From Nostoc sp. RI_552 (GTDB lineage Bacteria > Cyanobacteriota > Cyanobacteriia > Cyanobacteriales > Nostocaceae), in contig WGNO01000035.1 in the NCBI GenBank assembly GCA_016124525.1, positions 62,001-126,000 of the forward strand: 64,000 bases of DNA, written 5' to 3'. Below the pieces are notes generated by a model. The model was not told where the DNA came from. It saw only the letters and a list, made by a program, of their open reading frames with translations, and ran no database searches. Each line of letters starts with the position of its first letter. Position 1 is the first letter of the stretch. A program made the translations under genes and the position numbers. Below, piece after piece: positions 40,713-53,085 of this stretch.

Positions 40713-41038
40713 GATACTTGAAACCGGTACAACCTAACTTATGATGACTGCACATTCAGTCAGCTGAATCATATCACGATCAGGTAACAATACTTTAGGA
40801 AAAAACAATTAACTTCTTTTTTCTTTGTTTTTAGTTGTCCGTGGGTAGGGGGAATGGACGGCTTGACTCTTCCCACACCCTCTCGTTGGGTGTTAGCGAC
40901 GGCAGTTTTGGTTGGGCGAGTTTCTAGTTCGCTTTAGTTTAGCTTGATTTGGGCTGGAATGTTGGACAATCTGGCAGAAACATTTGGCTATCTCTGACAA
41001 GGATTGTAGAAGGTTTCTTGGGCAGTTGTCTAAAAAGG
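40713..41038. other. atp operon upstream region
   Basis: This 326-bp spacer lies between the methyltransferase stop and the atp1 start, both on the minus strand, and should contain the atp promoter. A GC-richer patch with TGGGAAGAGTCAAGCC-type sequence sits near 40860-40920. No gene or clear site is recognised. Confidence 0.4.
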
Positions 41039-42226
41039 TTAATTAGGTGTCAACAAAATCATTTGTAGTTGCACAAGATTTCTGAGTTGATCTAACCCCA
41101 GCTGCACTTTGGCTAAAATTTCTGCTACCTTGGTTTGACCATCACATTTTTGCAGAAATTCTAACTCCGCTAGCGAAAGGTTAACGATTTGGTAATTGTA
41201 ATTAAATACACATTGACTGGGGAACCCATCCATGCAGGGGTTCAGTTCCGGTATGGCTGCTAGTAATGTTTCATCTGCTGACCAGTCGGTTTTTTTTATG
41301 GGGGGACGACAGAGGAAAAATTCGTAATGGGTAACTTCAGGGTCCAGTAATTCTATCAGGCGGTAGCGTTGGCGATCGCTCAGATTTTTTGCTTTTGCCA
41401 TTAACTCTGGTGCTTTGGCTAAAAGTCTTGATAATTGCCAAAAATCGGGGTTAGAAAAACCAAGAAATTCTAAGCCTGAAGCGTCAATTAATTCAAACAG
41501 TGTGTCAATGTTGTAGTCAATTTCTTGGGGATGAACGTACATATCAGCAAAACATTCATCTTTGTGGTTTTCTAATGACCAAAGTTCTTTGTCTCGCTTT
41601 ACAATGCGATTATTTTTTGGCAATGATGCGAATATCTGTCGTCCGACTTCTACTCCATCACGATAATCGCCTTTTTTGTCTCCTTGGAGAAGAGCGATCG
41701 CTTTTTGCATGAGTTGAATTTCCCACCGACCGAGTTCGCCATAAACAAAAATGTGCATTATTCCACCGGGAGCTAATTTTTTAGCTAAGGCTTGAATACC
41801 ACGGATAGGGTCGGGGAGATGATGCAAGACACCGACACAGTTAATCAAGTCAAACTCACCGACTAACTGTTCTACATCGTATAAACTCAGGTGATGAAAT
41901 TCTACTCTATCTGCACGGGAACGTTCACAGCGTTCTTTGGCTACCTTTAAGGTTCCCGCACTTAAATCAATCCCTACTACCCGGGCTTGGGGGTTGAGGT
42001 GGACTAAATATTCTGTACCCACACCGGAACCACAACCCGCATCTAAGATGCGGATATTTTGGTGTGGTGGTTTGCGTCCAGTACAAAAATTGTAAGCAGC
42101 TAACCAATTCCAACGCCAATTGTACCCAGGGGGCGGCTCATCTAGTAGGGGTTCTGGGGGGAATGGGTAGGTATCGTAGAGTTTGGCAACAGCAGCACTT
42201 ACAGCTTGGGAGTGGGACATGATCAA
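41039..42226 (-). CDS. Class I SAM-dependent methyltransferase
   Basis: A 395-residue protein. The SAM-binding motif I ILDAGCGSGVGTEYL is near residue 62, VVGIDLSAGTLKVAKERC is motif post-I, and DLINCVGVLHHLPDPIRGI is motif II/III. The C-terminal 150 residues form an extra domain ending in LDQLRNLVQLQMILLTPN of unknown role. The substrate cannot be deduced; the start MIMSHSQAV could equally be at the third codon. It is divergent from the WD40 gene. Confidence 0.85.
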   Translation of the reverse strand: MIMSHSQAVSAAVAKLYDTYPFPPEPLLDEPPPGYNWRWNWLAAYNFCTGRKPPHQNIRILDAGCGSGVGTEYLVHLNPQARVVGIDLSAGTLKVAKERCERSRADRVEFHHLSLYDVEQLVGEFDLINCVGVLHHLPDPIRGIQALAKKLAPGGIMHIFVYGELGRWEIQLMQKAIALLQGDKKGDYRDGVEVGRQIFASLPKNNRIVKRDKELWSLENHKDECFADMYVHPQEIDYNIDTLFELIDASGLEFLGFSNPDFWQLSRLLAKAPELMAKAKNLSDRQRYRLIELLDPEVTHYEFFLCRPPIKKTDWSADETLLAAIPELNPCMDGFPSQCVFNYNYQIVNLSLAELEFLQKCDGQTKVAEILAKVQLGLDQLRNLVQLQMILLTPN

Positions 42227-42539
42227 GTAGAACGCAGCACTTCTGAGTTTAGCGGATTGGCAGAGTTATTCACCATCCAGTAAACTGATTCTTTATGTAA
42301 AAACAATGGCATTTCATACTATCGTCCCTGAGTACTTTTGATTACACACGGATCTTCTACAGATGACTGGAACTCTGCGGCATAACCTTTGCAGGAAGCT
42401 GAGACTAATCGCAGATTGTGTTTTTTGCTGTTGGTGTAGAGGGTGCTGATTTTGACACTTTGAGAACAATTAGTCCAGAGCGTCCGCAGGTGAAATTAAA
42501 TGGTTTAGATTTTCGCTTTCTGTTTGTTTAGCTTTCTGC
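42227..42539. other. Spacer upstream of the duplicated apcE leader
   Basis: This 313-bp sequence contains the methyltransferase promoter area. It is not similar to the sequence preceding the second leader copy, which sets the left boundary of the duplication. No gene is seen. Confidence 0.4.
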
Positions 42540-42801
42540 AAAATAGTTGATTTTGGGCAAGCTAGAATATGTGGTTATTCCGGCTCAGGAATTTTGATTA
42601 CAGATTGTACATACTTCTTAATAAATCACTAGAGCAAACGCAAAACGTTCTAATCTAAAGCTAAATGGGTTAATTTACTGGCAGTTTTGCAGGCAGCAAT
42701 CTACTCCATAATCACATTGATATGTCAAGCCTAAAAATAACCCAGACTTAACACATACATAAATTAAAGGAGTTTTACAAATTCGATGAGTGTTAAGGCA
42801 A
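42540..42801 (+). repeat. Copy A of the apcE leader duplication (in front of the WD40 gene)
   Basis: This 262-bp segment matches 44775-45036 base for base with a constant offset of 2235 bp. There are about 11 substitutions and no indel. It comprises the upstream region, the SD (AAAGGAG at 42766-42772) and the first five codons (MSVKA) plus one base. Because MSVKASGGS is the normal ApcE start, apcE is the source and this is the derived copy. Confidence 0.95.
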
Positions 42802-44429
42802 ACCTACTCCACACCCTTAGTGGTGATTCTAGCTTGGTTACCTCAGTAGCATACAGCAATGATGGTCAAACTTTAGCCAGTGGGAGTTGGGACAAGACCA
42901 TCAAGATCTGGAATGTGAACACAGGACAGCTACTGCAAACCCTCAGTGGTCATTCTGACTTGGTTTGGTCAGTAGCATACAGCAGTGATGGTCAAACTTT
43001 AGCCAGTGGGAGTTGGGACAAGACCATCAAGATATGGAATGTGAACACAGGACAGCTACTGCAAACCCTCAGTGGTCATTCTGACTCGGTTTACTCAGTA
43101 GCATACAGCAGTGATGGTCAAACTTTAGCCAGTGGGAGTGTGGACAAGAGCATCAAGATATGGAATGTGAACACAGGACAGCTACTGCAAACCCTCAGTG
43201 GTCATTCCGACTCGGTTACCTCAGTACCATACAGCAGTGATGGTCAAACTTTAGCCAGTGGGAGTAGGGACAAAACCATCAAGATATGGAATGTGAACAC
43301 AGGACAGCTACTGCAAACCCTCAGTGGTCATTCTGACTCCATTACCTCACTAGCATACAGCAGTGATGGTCAAACTTTAGCCAGTGGGAGTAGTGACAAC
43401 ACCATCAAGATATGGCAAATTGCAGCATTTACCACTAGGTCATCTTCAGTCCAAACCAATCAATCACAGCAAGCAGCAGTTTCTACACCTCAAAATCAGC
43501 CCGTAACAACTCCAGCCCGTCCAATATTTTCTCAAGTCAGTAGGAGTGTTTTGTCAGAAAAAACCCTCAGTGGTCATTGTGACTGGGTTCGGTCAGTAGC
43601 ATACAGCAGTGATGGTCAAACTTTAGCCAGTGGGAGTGTGGACAAAACCATCAAGATATGGAATGTGAACACAGGACAGCTACTGCAAACCCTCAGTGGT
43701 CATTCTAGCTTGGTTACCTCACTAGCATACAGCAGTGATGGTCAAACTGTAGCCAGTGGGAGTGTGGACAACACCATCAAGATATGGAATGTGAACACAG
43801 GACAGCTACTGCAAAACTTCAGTGGTCATTGTGACTGGGTTTGGTCAGTAGCATACAGCAGTGATGGTCAAACTTTAGCCAGTGGGAGTGTGGACAAAAC
43901 CATCAAGATATGGAATGTGAACACAGGACAGCTACTGCAAACCCTCAGTGGTCATTCTGACTGGGTTTGGTCAGTAGCATACAGCAGTGATAGTCAAACT
44001 TTAGCCAGTGGGGGTAGGGACAAAACCATCAAGATATGGAATGTGAACACAGGACAGCTACTGCAAACCCTCAGTGGTCATTCTGACTCGGTTCGGTCAG
44101 TAGCATACAGCAGTGATAGTCAAACTTTAGCCAGTGGTAGTTATGACAAAACCATCAAGATATGGAATGTGAACACAGGACAGCTACTCCACACCCTCAG
44201 TGGTCATTCTGACTCGATTCGGTCAGTAGCGTACAGCAGTGATGGTCAAACTTTAGCCAGTGGGGGTAGGGACAGCACCATCAAGATATGGAATGTGAAC
44301 ACAGGACAGCTACTGCAAACCCTCAGTGGTCATTCTGACTGGGTTTGGTCAGTAGCATACAGCAGTGATGGTCAAACTTTAGCCAGTGGGAGTGGGGACA
44401 ACACCATCAAGATATGGCGGATACGGTAA
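42786..44429 (+). CDS. WD40-repeat protein with 12 near-identical repeats, under an apcE-type leader
   Basis: A 547-residue protein. The first five residues (MSVKA) are those of ApcE. Twelve WD40 units follow: five (residues 7-215), a Ser/Gln/Pro-rich linker (216-258) and seven more (259-547). Full units are 42 residues (126 bp) with the core LSGHSD...SVAYSSDGQTLASGS.DKTIKIWNVNTGQ. Units are almost identical in DNA; differences cluster at unit positions 9-13, 15, 29 and 31. Seven units can close a canonical seven-blade propeller; the five-unit half alone cannot. No enzymatic domain, signal peptide or membrane segment is present, so it is presumably a cytoplasmic scaffold or recognition protein. 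Its partner is unknown. Confidence 0.93.
   Translation: MSVKANLLHTLSGDSSLVTSVAYSNDGQTLASGSWDKTIKIWNVNTGQLLQTLSGHSDLVWSVAYSSDGQTLASGSWDKTIKIWNVNTGQLLQTLSGHSDSVYSVAYSSDGQTLASGSVDKSIKIWNVNTGQLLQTLSGHSDSVTSVPYSSDGQTLASGSRDKTIKIWNVNTGQLLQTLSGHSDSITSLAYSSDGQTLASGSSDNTIKIWQIAAFTTRSSSVQTNQSQQAAVSTPQNQPVTTPARPIFSQVSRSVLSEKTLSGHCDWVRSVAYSSDGQTLASGSVDKTIKIWNVNTGQLLQTLSGHSSLVTSLAYSSDGQTVASGSVDNTIKIWNVNTGQLLQNFSGHCDWVWSVAYSSDGQTLASGSVDKTIKIWNVNTGQLLQTLSGHSDWVWSVAYSSDSQTLASGGRDKTIKIWNVNTGQLLQTLSGHSDSVRSVAYSSDSQTLASGSYDKTIKIWNVNTGQLLHTLSGHSDSIRSVAYSSDGQTLASGGRDSTIKIWNVNTGQLLQTLSGHSDWVWSVAYSSDGQTLASGSGDNTIKIWRIR
42804..44420 (+). repeat. 126-bp tandem repeats encoding WD40 units
   Basis: Twelve direct repeats of about 126 bp, split 5+7 by a unique 129-bp linker segment (about 43431-43559). 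Conserved codons are nearly invariant even at third positions, which points to recent amplification or gene conversion among units. Confidence 0.93.
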
Positions 44430-44774
44430 AATAAAAATGTACTTAATTTAACCTCAACAGACTTTAAATAAGGCATGACTACAACAGTGGAACCAGTAGC
44501 CGTACAACCACGAACCAAGGTTTTTGATCTTGAAGTTAATGCAATATTTTAAGCTTTATTTTAAGCTTGACACGCCAGCAGGAATAAATACTAATTATCT
44601 AAGGCCAATAATCTGGTTTTTGTTTGCTTTCATGGCTTTGAACTGAACCTACTAGACCTGTTGGGAATGACATGGTTGGGTTGATTCTTGTTCAAGTAAT
44701 TATTAAATTTTTATAAAATAAAAATTTTCTGTAATAAATTATGGTATCTACAGTGCCCCCACATAATACACAAA
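44430..44774. other. Spacer after the WD40 gene with a 25-codon ORF
   Basis: A small ORF at 44475-44552 (25 codons, MTTTVEPVAVQPRTK...) has a natural stop but no recognised family. It could be a gene fragment left by the rearrangement that placed the WD40 gene here. An imperfect AAGCTT inverted repeat lies at 44551-44568. The rest is AT-rich. Confidence 0.4.
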
Positions 44775-48428
<3,654 letters not shown>

Positions 48429-48781
48429 GGTTTAGGAATTGGGGATGGAGGTCAGAGTTTTCTCAATCCTCTATTCCCGATACTCAATAGTCAATAATCG
48501 CTGTTTTCCTTGTGTAACAAAGCTTTCCGGTAGCAATTGGCTGATAAATCTGAAAGGTAATGTTACAAACTATTAAGAAGAGTCATAAATGCTCAACGAA
48601 ATGCCGGAAAATGTTTTGCGGAAGGTAGTTGTGTTTTCCAGCCAACTCGTTATGTGATAGCTATGGCAATTGTCTAATTGTGATATCTAAAGCCGCGACC
48701 AAAGGAAGCCACTACCATAACAAATTTAAATTGCACCAGTTTATTAAATTCTGGTTTCATTAGTACTGGAGGAATCCATTA
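48429..48781 (+). other. apcE-apcA spacer with hairpin
   Basis: This 353-bp spacer begins with an 11-bp hairpin (48441-48451 with 48468-48478, two G-U pairs, 16-nt loop) shortly after the apcE stop. It could partially end apcE transcripts. The rest probably contains a separate strong promoter for apcA. The 3' part carries the SD GGAGG just before apcA. Confidence 0.5.
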
Positions 48782-49267
48782 ATGAGTATCGTCACGAAGT
48801 CCATCGTGAATGCTGATGCAGAAGCCCGCTATCTTAGCCCTGGCGAACTGGATCGTATCAAAAGCTTTGTTTCTGGTGGTGAGCGTCGCCTCCGCATCGC
48901 TCAGATTTTGACCGAAAACCGCGAACGCATTGTCAAGCAAGCTGGAGATCAGCTGTTCCAAAAGCGCCCTGATGTTGTTTCTCCCGGTGGTAACGCTTAT
49001 GGTCAAGAAATGACAGCTACTTGTCTACGTGACTTAGATTACTACCTCCGCCTTGTAACCTACGGAATCGTTTCTGGTGATGTTACCCCCATCGAAGAAA
49101 TTGGTGTTGTGGGTGTGCGCGAAATGTACAAGTCCCTGGGTACTCCTATTGATGCTGTAGCTAGCGGCGTTAGCGCTATGAAGAATGTTGCTGCTACCTT
49201 GCTGTCTGGCGAAGACTCTGCTGAAGCCGGGGCTTACTTTGACTATTTAGTTGGTGCGATGCAGTAA
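48782..49267 (+). CDS. apcA: Allophycocyanin alpha subunit
   Basis: A 161-residue core phycobiliprotein. The bilin-attachment Cys81 lies in [18 protein letters not shown]. The N-terminal helix [22 protein letters not shown] and SVSAMKNVA-type C-terminal helix match alpha allophycocyanin. It pairs with ApcB to make the trimers of the phycobilisome core that funnel energy to ApcE. A GGAGG SD lies directly before the start. Confidence 0.98.
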   Translation: MSIVTKSIVNADAEARYLSPGELDRIKSFVSGGERRLRIAQILTENRERIVKQAGDQLFQKRPDVVSPGGNAYGQEMTATCLRDLDYYLRLVTYGIVSGDVTPIEEIGVVGVREMYKSLGTPIDAVASGVSAMKNVAATLLSGEDSAEAGAYFDYLVGAMQ

Positions 49268-49335
49268 GCTGAAGTGTTTTTACTTCTGCTGAAACATAAG
49301 TATTGCAATCAGGTTGGAAATAAGGAAATAACAAC

Positions 49336-49821
49336 ATGCAAGACGCAATTACCTCTGTAATTAACGCTTCAGATGTTCAAGGTAAGTATTTGGACACTGC
49401 TGCTCTAGCAAAGCTCAAAGGCTACTTCGCGACTGGTGAACTGCGTGTCCGTGCTGCTACCACTATCAGTGCTAACGCAGCTGCCATCGTTAAAGAAGCA
49501 GTAGCTAAATCTTTGTTATATTCTGATATCACCCGTCCCGGTGGTAACATGTACACCACTCGTCGTTATGCTGCTTGCATCCGCGACTTGGATTACTACC
49601 TGCGTTACGCTACCTACGCTATGCTGGCTGGCGATGCTTCTATCTTAGATGAGCGCGTATTGAATGGTTTGAAAGAAACCTACAACTCCTTGGGTGTTCC
49701 CGTAGGTGCTACTGTACAAGCTATCCAAGCAATCAAAGAAGTAACTGCTAGCTTAGTAGGCCCAGATGCTGGCAAAGAAATGGGCGTTTACTTAGACTAT
49801 ATCTCCTCTGGCTTGAGCTAA
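49336..49821 (+). CDS. apcB: Allophycocyanin beta subunit
   Basis: A 161-residue partner of ApcA. Cys81 in [17 protein letters not shown] binds phycocyanobilin. Asn71 in RPGGNMYT is the residue that is gamma-N-methylated in beta phycobiliproteins. It lies 68 bp after apcA with an AAGGAAATAA SD-like stretch. Length and sequence are typical. Confidence 0.98.
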   Translation: MQDAITSVINASDVQGKYLDTAALAKLKGYFATGELRVRAATTISANAAAIVKEAVAKSLLYSDITRPGGNMYTTRRYAACIRDLDYYLRYATYAMLAGDASILDERVLNGLKETYNSLGVPVGATVQAIQAIKEVTASLVGPDAGKEMGVYLDYISSGLS

Positions 49822-49862
49822 AAGCTATTTACACTTAAGAAATTAGGTGTGGCTTGATTGAG

Positions 49863-49953
49863 GTCTGGAAATTAATTGTGAGTGCTAGAACGTTCTACTG
49901 CTTATGTTTTCAATGAGTGCTAGCGGTCTGGTGTTGATAGTTAATTTCCGGAC
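49863..49953 (+). promoter_or_regulatory. Long-range stem-loop between apcB and apcC
   Basis: GTCTGGAAATTAA (49863-49875) pairs with TTAATTTCCGGAC (49941-49953) over 13 bp with one G-U, enclosing a 65-nt loop that contains the palindrome AGAACGTTCT. It lies in the 228-nt apcB-apcC spacer and probably lowers read-through or stabilises the apcAB message, so that apcC is made at lower stoichiometry (inference). Confidence 0.6.
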
Positions 49954-50049
49954 TTGGAGTGGTTAATTTAAATACTTTGATAAAATATGCACTCCCATTT
50001 TTTTTTGAAATAAAAAAAGTTTTCACAATCACCATAGGAGATATAAAAT

Positions 50050-50256
50050 ATGGGGCGTTTATTTAAAATTACTGCTTGTGTACCCAGCCAAACTCGGATT
50101 CGTACCCAAAGAGAGTTGCAAAATACTTACTTCACTAAGCTAGTTCCTTATGAGAATTGGTTCCGTGAACAGCAACGGATTCAAAAAATGGGAGGCAAAA
50201 TTGTGAAGGTAGAATTAGCAACTGGTAAGCAAGGTACTAACGCTGGGTTGATGTAG
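50050..50256 (+). CDS. apcC: Phycobilisome core small linker (Lc7.8)
   Basis: A 68-residue linker capping allophycocyanin trimers (CpcD-like domain). Typical features are GRLFKITACVPSQTRIRTQRELQNTYFTKLVP at the start and a basic, Gly-rich end. The SD (AGGAG) lies 9 nt upstream. It is the last gene of the apc operon and is followed by an intrinsic terminator. Confidence 0.97.
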   Translation: MGRLFKITACVPSQTRIRTQRELQNTYFTKLVPYENWFREQQRIQKMGGKIVKVELATGKQGTNAGLM

Positions 50257-50290
50257 TTAATATAAGGGACATCATTCTAGGGAGTTGTCA

Positions 50291-50315
50291 AGAGGTCGAG
50301 AAAGACCTCTTTTTT
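50291..50315 (+). terminator. Intrinsic terminator of the apc operon
   Basis: AGAGGTC (50291-50297), a 6-nt loop and GACCTCT (50304-50310) form a perfect 7-bp stem running into a T-tract of about seven. It is the clearest rho-independent terminator in the window. Confidence 0.9.
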
Positions 50316-50566
50316 GTAGGGGATTGTTAAATGTGGAGTGCATAAAAATTGGTTAATTTCGGGTTTTGGTGGTGGTTGGGGTAGAATTGCTGCACGACTG
50401 AGAAAAGTTATGTTAAGGATATTGAACAAGCGATCGCTGGTGTGAGAATGTTGTGAAAACCAGCAGAAACAGTAAAAAAGCGGTTGGTGTTACCTGATTT
50501 TAAGGGTGCTGTGCAAACAGTAGATCATATTATGAGTTATAAGTTGTGAGTTATTACTTGTAGCTA
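50316..50566. other. Spacer upstream of ftsW
   Basis: Between the apc terminator and ftsW, with a GCGATCGC site near 50431 and heptamer-like AGTTATA/AGTTGTG/AGTTATT repeats at about 50533-50555. No gene is seen. Confidence 0.4.
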
Positions 50567-51766
50567 ATGGTGAATCTACGTTTCCTGATTCCAGTTTTTG
50601 ATGATTCTGTTTCCACTTGGGCATTAGAGGCGCGGTTACTGCGCTGGCTAACATTGACGTGGCTGTTTGTGGGATTAGTGATGCTGTTTTCAGCATCCTA
50701 TCCTGTGGCTGATGGGCGTCAAGGTGATGGACTTTACTATTTTAAGCGGCAACTTATTTGGGTATTCTTTGCCCTGATAGGGTTTAATATAATTGTCCAT
50801 CTTCCTTTACGGAAAGTTTTGGCTAAGACTCATTGGTTTATAGCGGTGTTTTTGCTGTTAATATTCGCTACATTAGTGCCAGGAGTAGGTAAAAAAGCTT
50901 TTGATGCAGCACGTTGGATAGCTATTGGGCCAGTTCCCTTGCAACCTTCAGAGTTAATTAAACCGTTTTTGGTATTGCAAAGTGCGCGACTGTTCAGCCA
51001 GTGGAATCGGTTGAGTTGGGCGGTGCGTTTAACTTGGTTGGGTATTTTTGGTGTAGTGTTGTTGGGAATTTTGGCACAGCCTAACTTAAGTACAGCTGCA
51101 TTGTGTGGGATGACTATTTGGTTAATTGCTTTGGCCGCTGGATTACCTTACAAATATTTGGCAGGAACGGCATTTGGTGGGGTAATGTTAGCGTTAATTA
51201 GTATTAGCCTGAAAGAGTATCAGCGCAAACGTGTGATGTCATTCCTTAATCCTTGGGCTGACCCTACAGGTGATGGGTACCAATTAGTACAAAGTTTGTT
51301 AGCAGTGGGTTCTGGTCAAACTTGGGGCGCTGGGTTTGGACTGTCCCAGCAAAAGCTGTTTTATTTGCCAATTCAAGACACTGATTTTATTTTTGCTGTC
51401 TTCGCTGAAGAATTTGGCTTTGTGGGGAGTATTGTGTTGTTGTTTCTTTTGGCTTTGTTCGCTACCCTAGGATTAGTTGTGGCATTAAAGGCCAAGACCA
51501 TAGTTAATCGCTTAGTAGCGATGGGAATTACAATTGTAATTATAGGACAATCATTACTGCATATTGCTGTTGCTACAGGTGCATTACCCACCACAGGCTT
51601 ACCTTTGCCCATGTTTAGCTATGGTGGTAATTCCATGATTTCTAGCTTATTCGGCGCAGGTTTGTTGATTCGGGTAGCCCGTGAGAGTAGTGAAGCAGAG
51701 GTTGTACCACTACGAAAACCCCAGTCTGAAAACTTTCGTCGGCATAGGATGTTTCAAAAAAGATAA
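50567..51766 (+). CDS. ftsW: SEDS-family peptidoglycan polymerase, FtsW-type
   Basis: A 399-residue polytopic protein with about ten transmembrane helices. SEDS signatures are KKAFDAARWIAIGPVPLQPSEL, DPTGDGYQLVQSLLAVGSGQTWGAGFGLS, DTDFIFAVFAEEFGFVGS and the terminal GLPLPMFSYGGNSM. It polymerises lipid II with a class B PBP at the septum. FtsW is preferred over RodA, but the two are hard to separate by eye. The extra N-terminal polar segment (about 20 residues) is common in cyanobacterial FtsW. Confidence 0.88.
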   Translation: MVNLRFLIPVFDDSVSTWALEARLLRWLTLTWLFVGLVMLFSASYPVADGRQGDGLYYFKRQLIWVFFALIGFNIIVHLPLRKVLAKTHWFIAVFLLLIFATLVPGVGKKAFDAARWIAIGPVPLQPSELIKPFLVLQSARLFSQWNRLSWAVRLTWLGIFGVVLLGILAQPNLSTAALCGMTIWLIALAAGLPYKYLAGTAFGGVMLALISISLKEYQRKRVMSFLNPWADPTGDGYQLVQSLLAVGSGQTWGAGFGLSQQKLFYLPIQDTDFIFAVFAEEFGFVGSIVLLFLLALFATLGLVVALKAKTIVNRLVAMGITIVIIGQSLLHIAVATGALPTTGLPLPMFSYGGNSMISSLFGAGLLIRVARESSEAEVVPLRKPQSENFRRHRMFQKR

Positions 51767-51771
51767 AAATC

Positions 51772-52260
51772 CTAAATTCGCAGTCCCATAATTATTAAAT
51801 CTCTTTCTACGCCGTCAAGTTCTGCCACTTGTGGCAAATGTCCCCATTGTTGAAACCCGAATTTGGCAAATAGCTTTAGACTCGGTTGATTGTGGGCAAA
51901 AATAAAGCCCAAAAGTGTTTTTATTCTTAAATTGGGACTTGCTTTAATTGCCTGGGCGAGAAGTCGGCTTCCTAAACCACATTGATGGACAGAAGGGGCA
52001 ATATAAATACTAACTTCGGCAGTGGCACCATAGGCTGGCCGGCCATAAAATGATTTAAAACTCAGCCACCCAACAACTATATGTTCCTTTTCTATCACCC
52101 AAATTGGTCTTTGTAAAGGCCCTCGCCCTTGAAACCAAGCCAGGCGACTTTGTACAGAGACAGGTTCTAAATCTGCTGTTGCTTTACGGCTGGGAATTGC
52201 TGCATTATAAATTGCCACTATTGCCGGTAAATCAGTTTCGTTCGCATTGCGGATGGTCAT
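51772..52260 (-). CDS. GNAT-family N-acetyltransferase, phosphinothricin-acetyltransferase-like
   Basis: A 162-residue acetyltransferase. The start MTIRNANETDLPAIVAIYNAAI, the core VVGWLSFKSFYGRPAYGATAEVSIYI, and the acetyl-CoA loop HQCGLGSRLLAQAI (Q/RxxGxG/A type) followed by HNQPSLKLFAKFGFQQWG match the Pat/MnaT subgroup. The ATG at 52260 was chosen because the longer in-frame upstream extension (to 52446) is low-complexity aromatic sequence without homology to the fold. It converges with ftsW, 5 bp apart. The amine substrate is unknown. Confidence 0.85.
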   Translation of the reverse strand: MTIRNANETDLPAIVAIYNAAIPSRKATADLEPVSVQSRLAWFQGRGPLQRPIWVIEKEHIVVGWLSFKSFYGRPAYGATAEVSIYIAPSVHQCGLGSRLLAQAIKASPNLRIKTLLGFIFAHNQPSLKLFAKFGFQQWGHLPQVAELDGVERDLIIMGLRI

Positions 52261-53085
52261 TAGCTGCTCTTGGGGATGAAATTTGAGAAAACACATAAAA
52301 TAATACCAAAAGTAATACCAAAAGCATAAATTATTTGTAATCAGAATAAATGGAGAAGATATAGGGAACATTACTGAAATATGCTCATGAAAATAAAAAT
52401 CTGGTGCATTTTCTTGATGTAGTTTGTATTGAATTAGAAACCTCAATTACAGATGCTAAAACAGTGAAAAACCGCTTTTTTAGTTTCAAGTGCGATTGTG
52501 TAAGAATATGTTTACCTCTCCAGACTCAAAAATTCTAATTATGCCTTCCTTGGCTCAGGTGCAAGATGTAAGTCAAATTTGCCTTTGCTTCTTGGAGAAA
52601 CTGAAGTTTTGATTTGTGGATAATTCATCCAAGAGAAACAGATAAATCTGTGATAGCAGGAATAATAAATATTTTTTCCCAATTATATATACCGCTGTTA
52701 TGGAGTTTCCCAGTCTGGTAGGTACAAATTGATCTGAGGTTAATTCTTTCTTAGTACTTACAAATGTGGGTAGCACTGGTAAGTAGCTGAACCTCATAAA
52801 GGTAATATCTATGGTTTGTGAGAGCTAATGTCCATAACCCAGCAAAAATCTATATTTCCCTGGGTTATACTAGCTATAACTTGTTCTCAGAATATGTCTA
52901 CAACATCAAAATTTAGGATTTTCTTAGAATTAAATTTGGGGCTAAATTTTTGTAACTATAGTTACAAATAAATTCTCGATATTTCAAACTATTGAATAAC
53001 TCATTTGCACTAAAGGTAGAGGTTATTTCTATTAGCCATATCTAGGATTAATTTAGTAGTCTATAAAATTTACGCCTAGATTTTT
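52261..53085. other. 825-bp AT-rich intergenic region
   Basis: The largest gene-free stretch in the window. It contains a 12-bp tandem pair AATACCAAAAG(T/C) at 52302-52325 and scattered AT-rich sequence. No gene, tRNA or strong hairpin was recognised. Confidence 0.4.

Noticed and set aside
42804-44420. Regular repeat array that might suggest CRISPR or satellite DNA
   Set aside because: The 126-bp units keep one open reading frame and encode canonical WD40 blades; there are no unique spacers.
52261-52446. N-terminal extension of the GNAT gene
   Set aside because: Low-complexity aromatic sequence without fold homology; the ATG at 52260 begins exactly at the conserved MTIRNANETDL.
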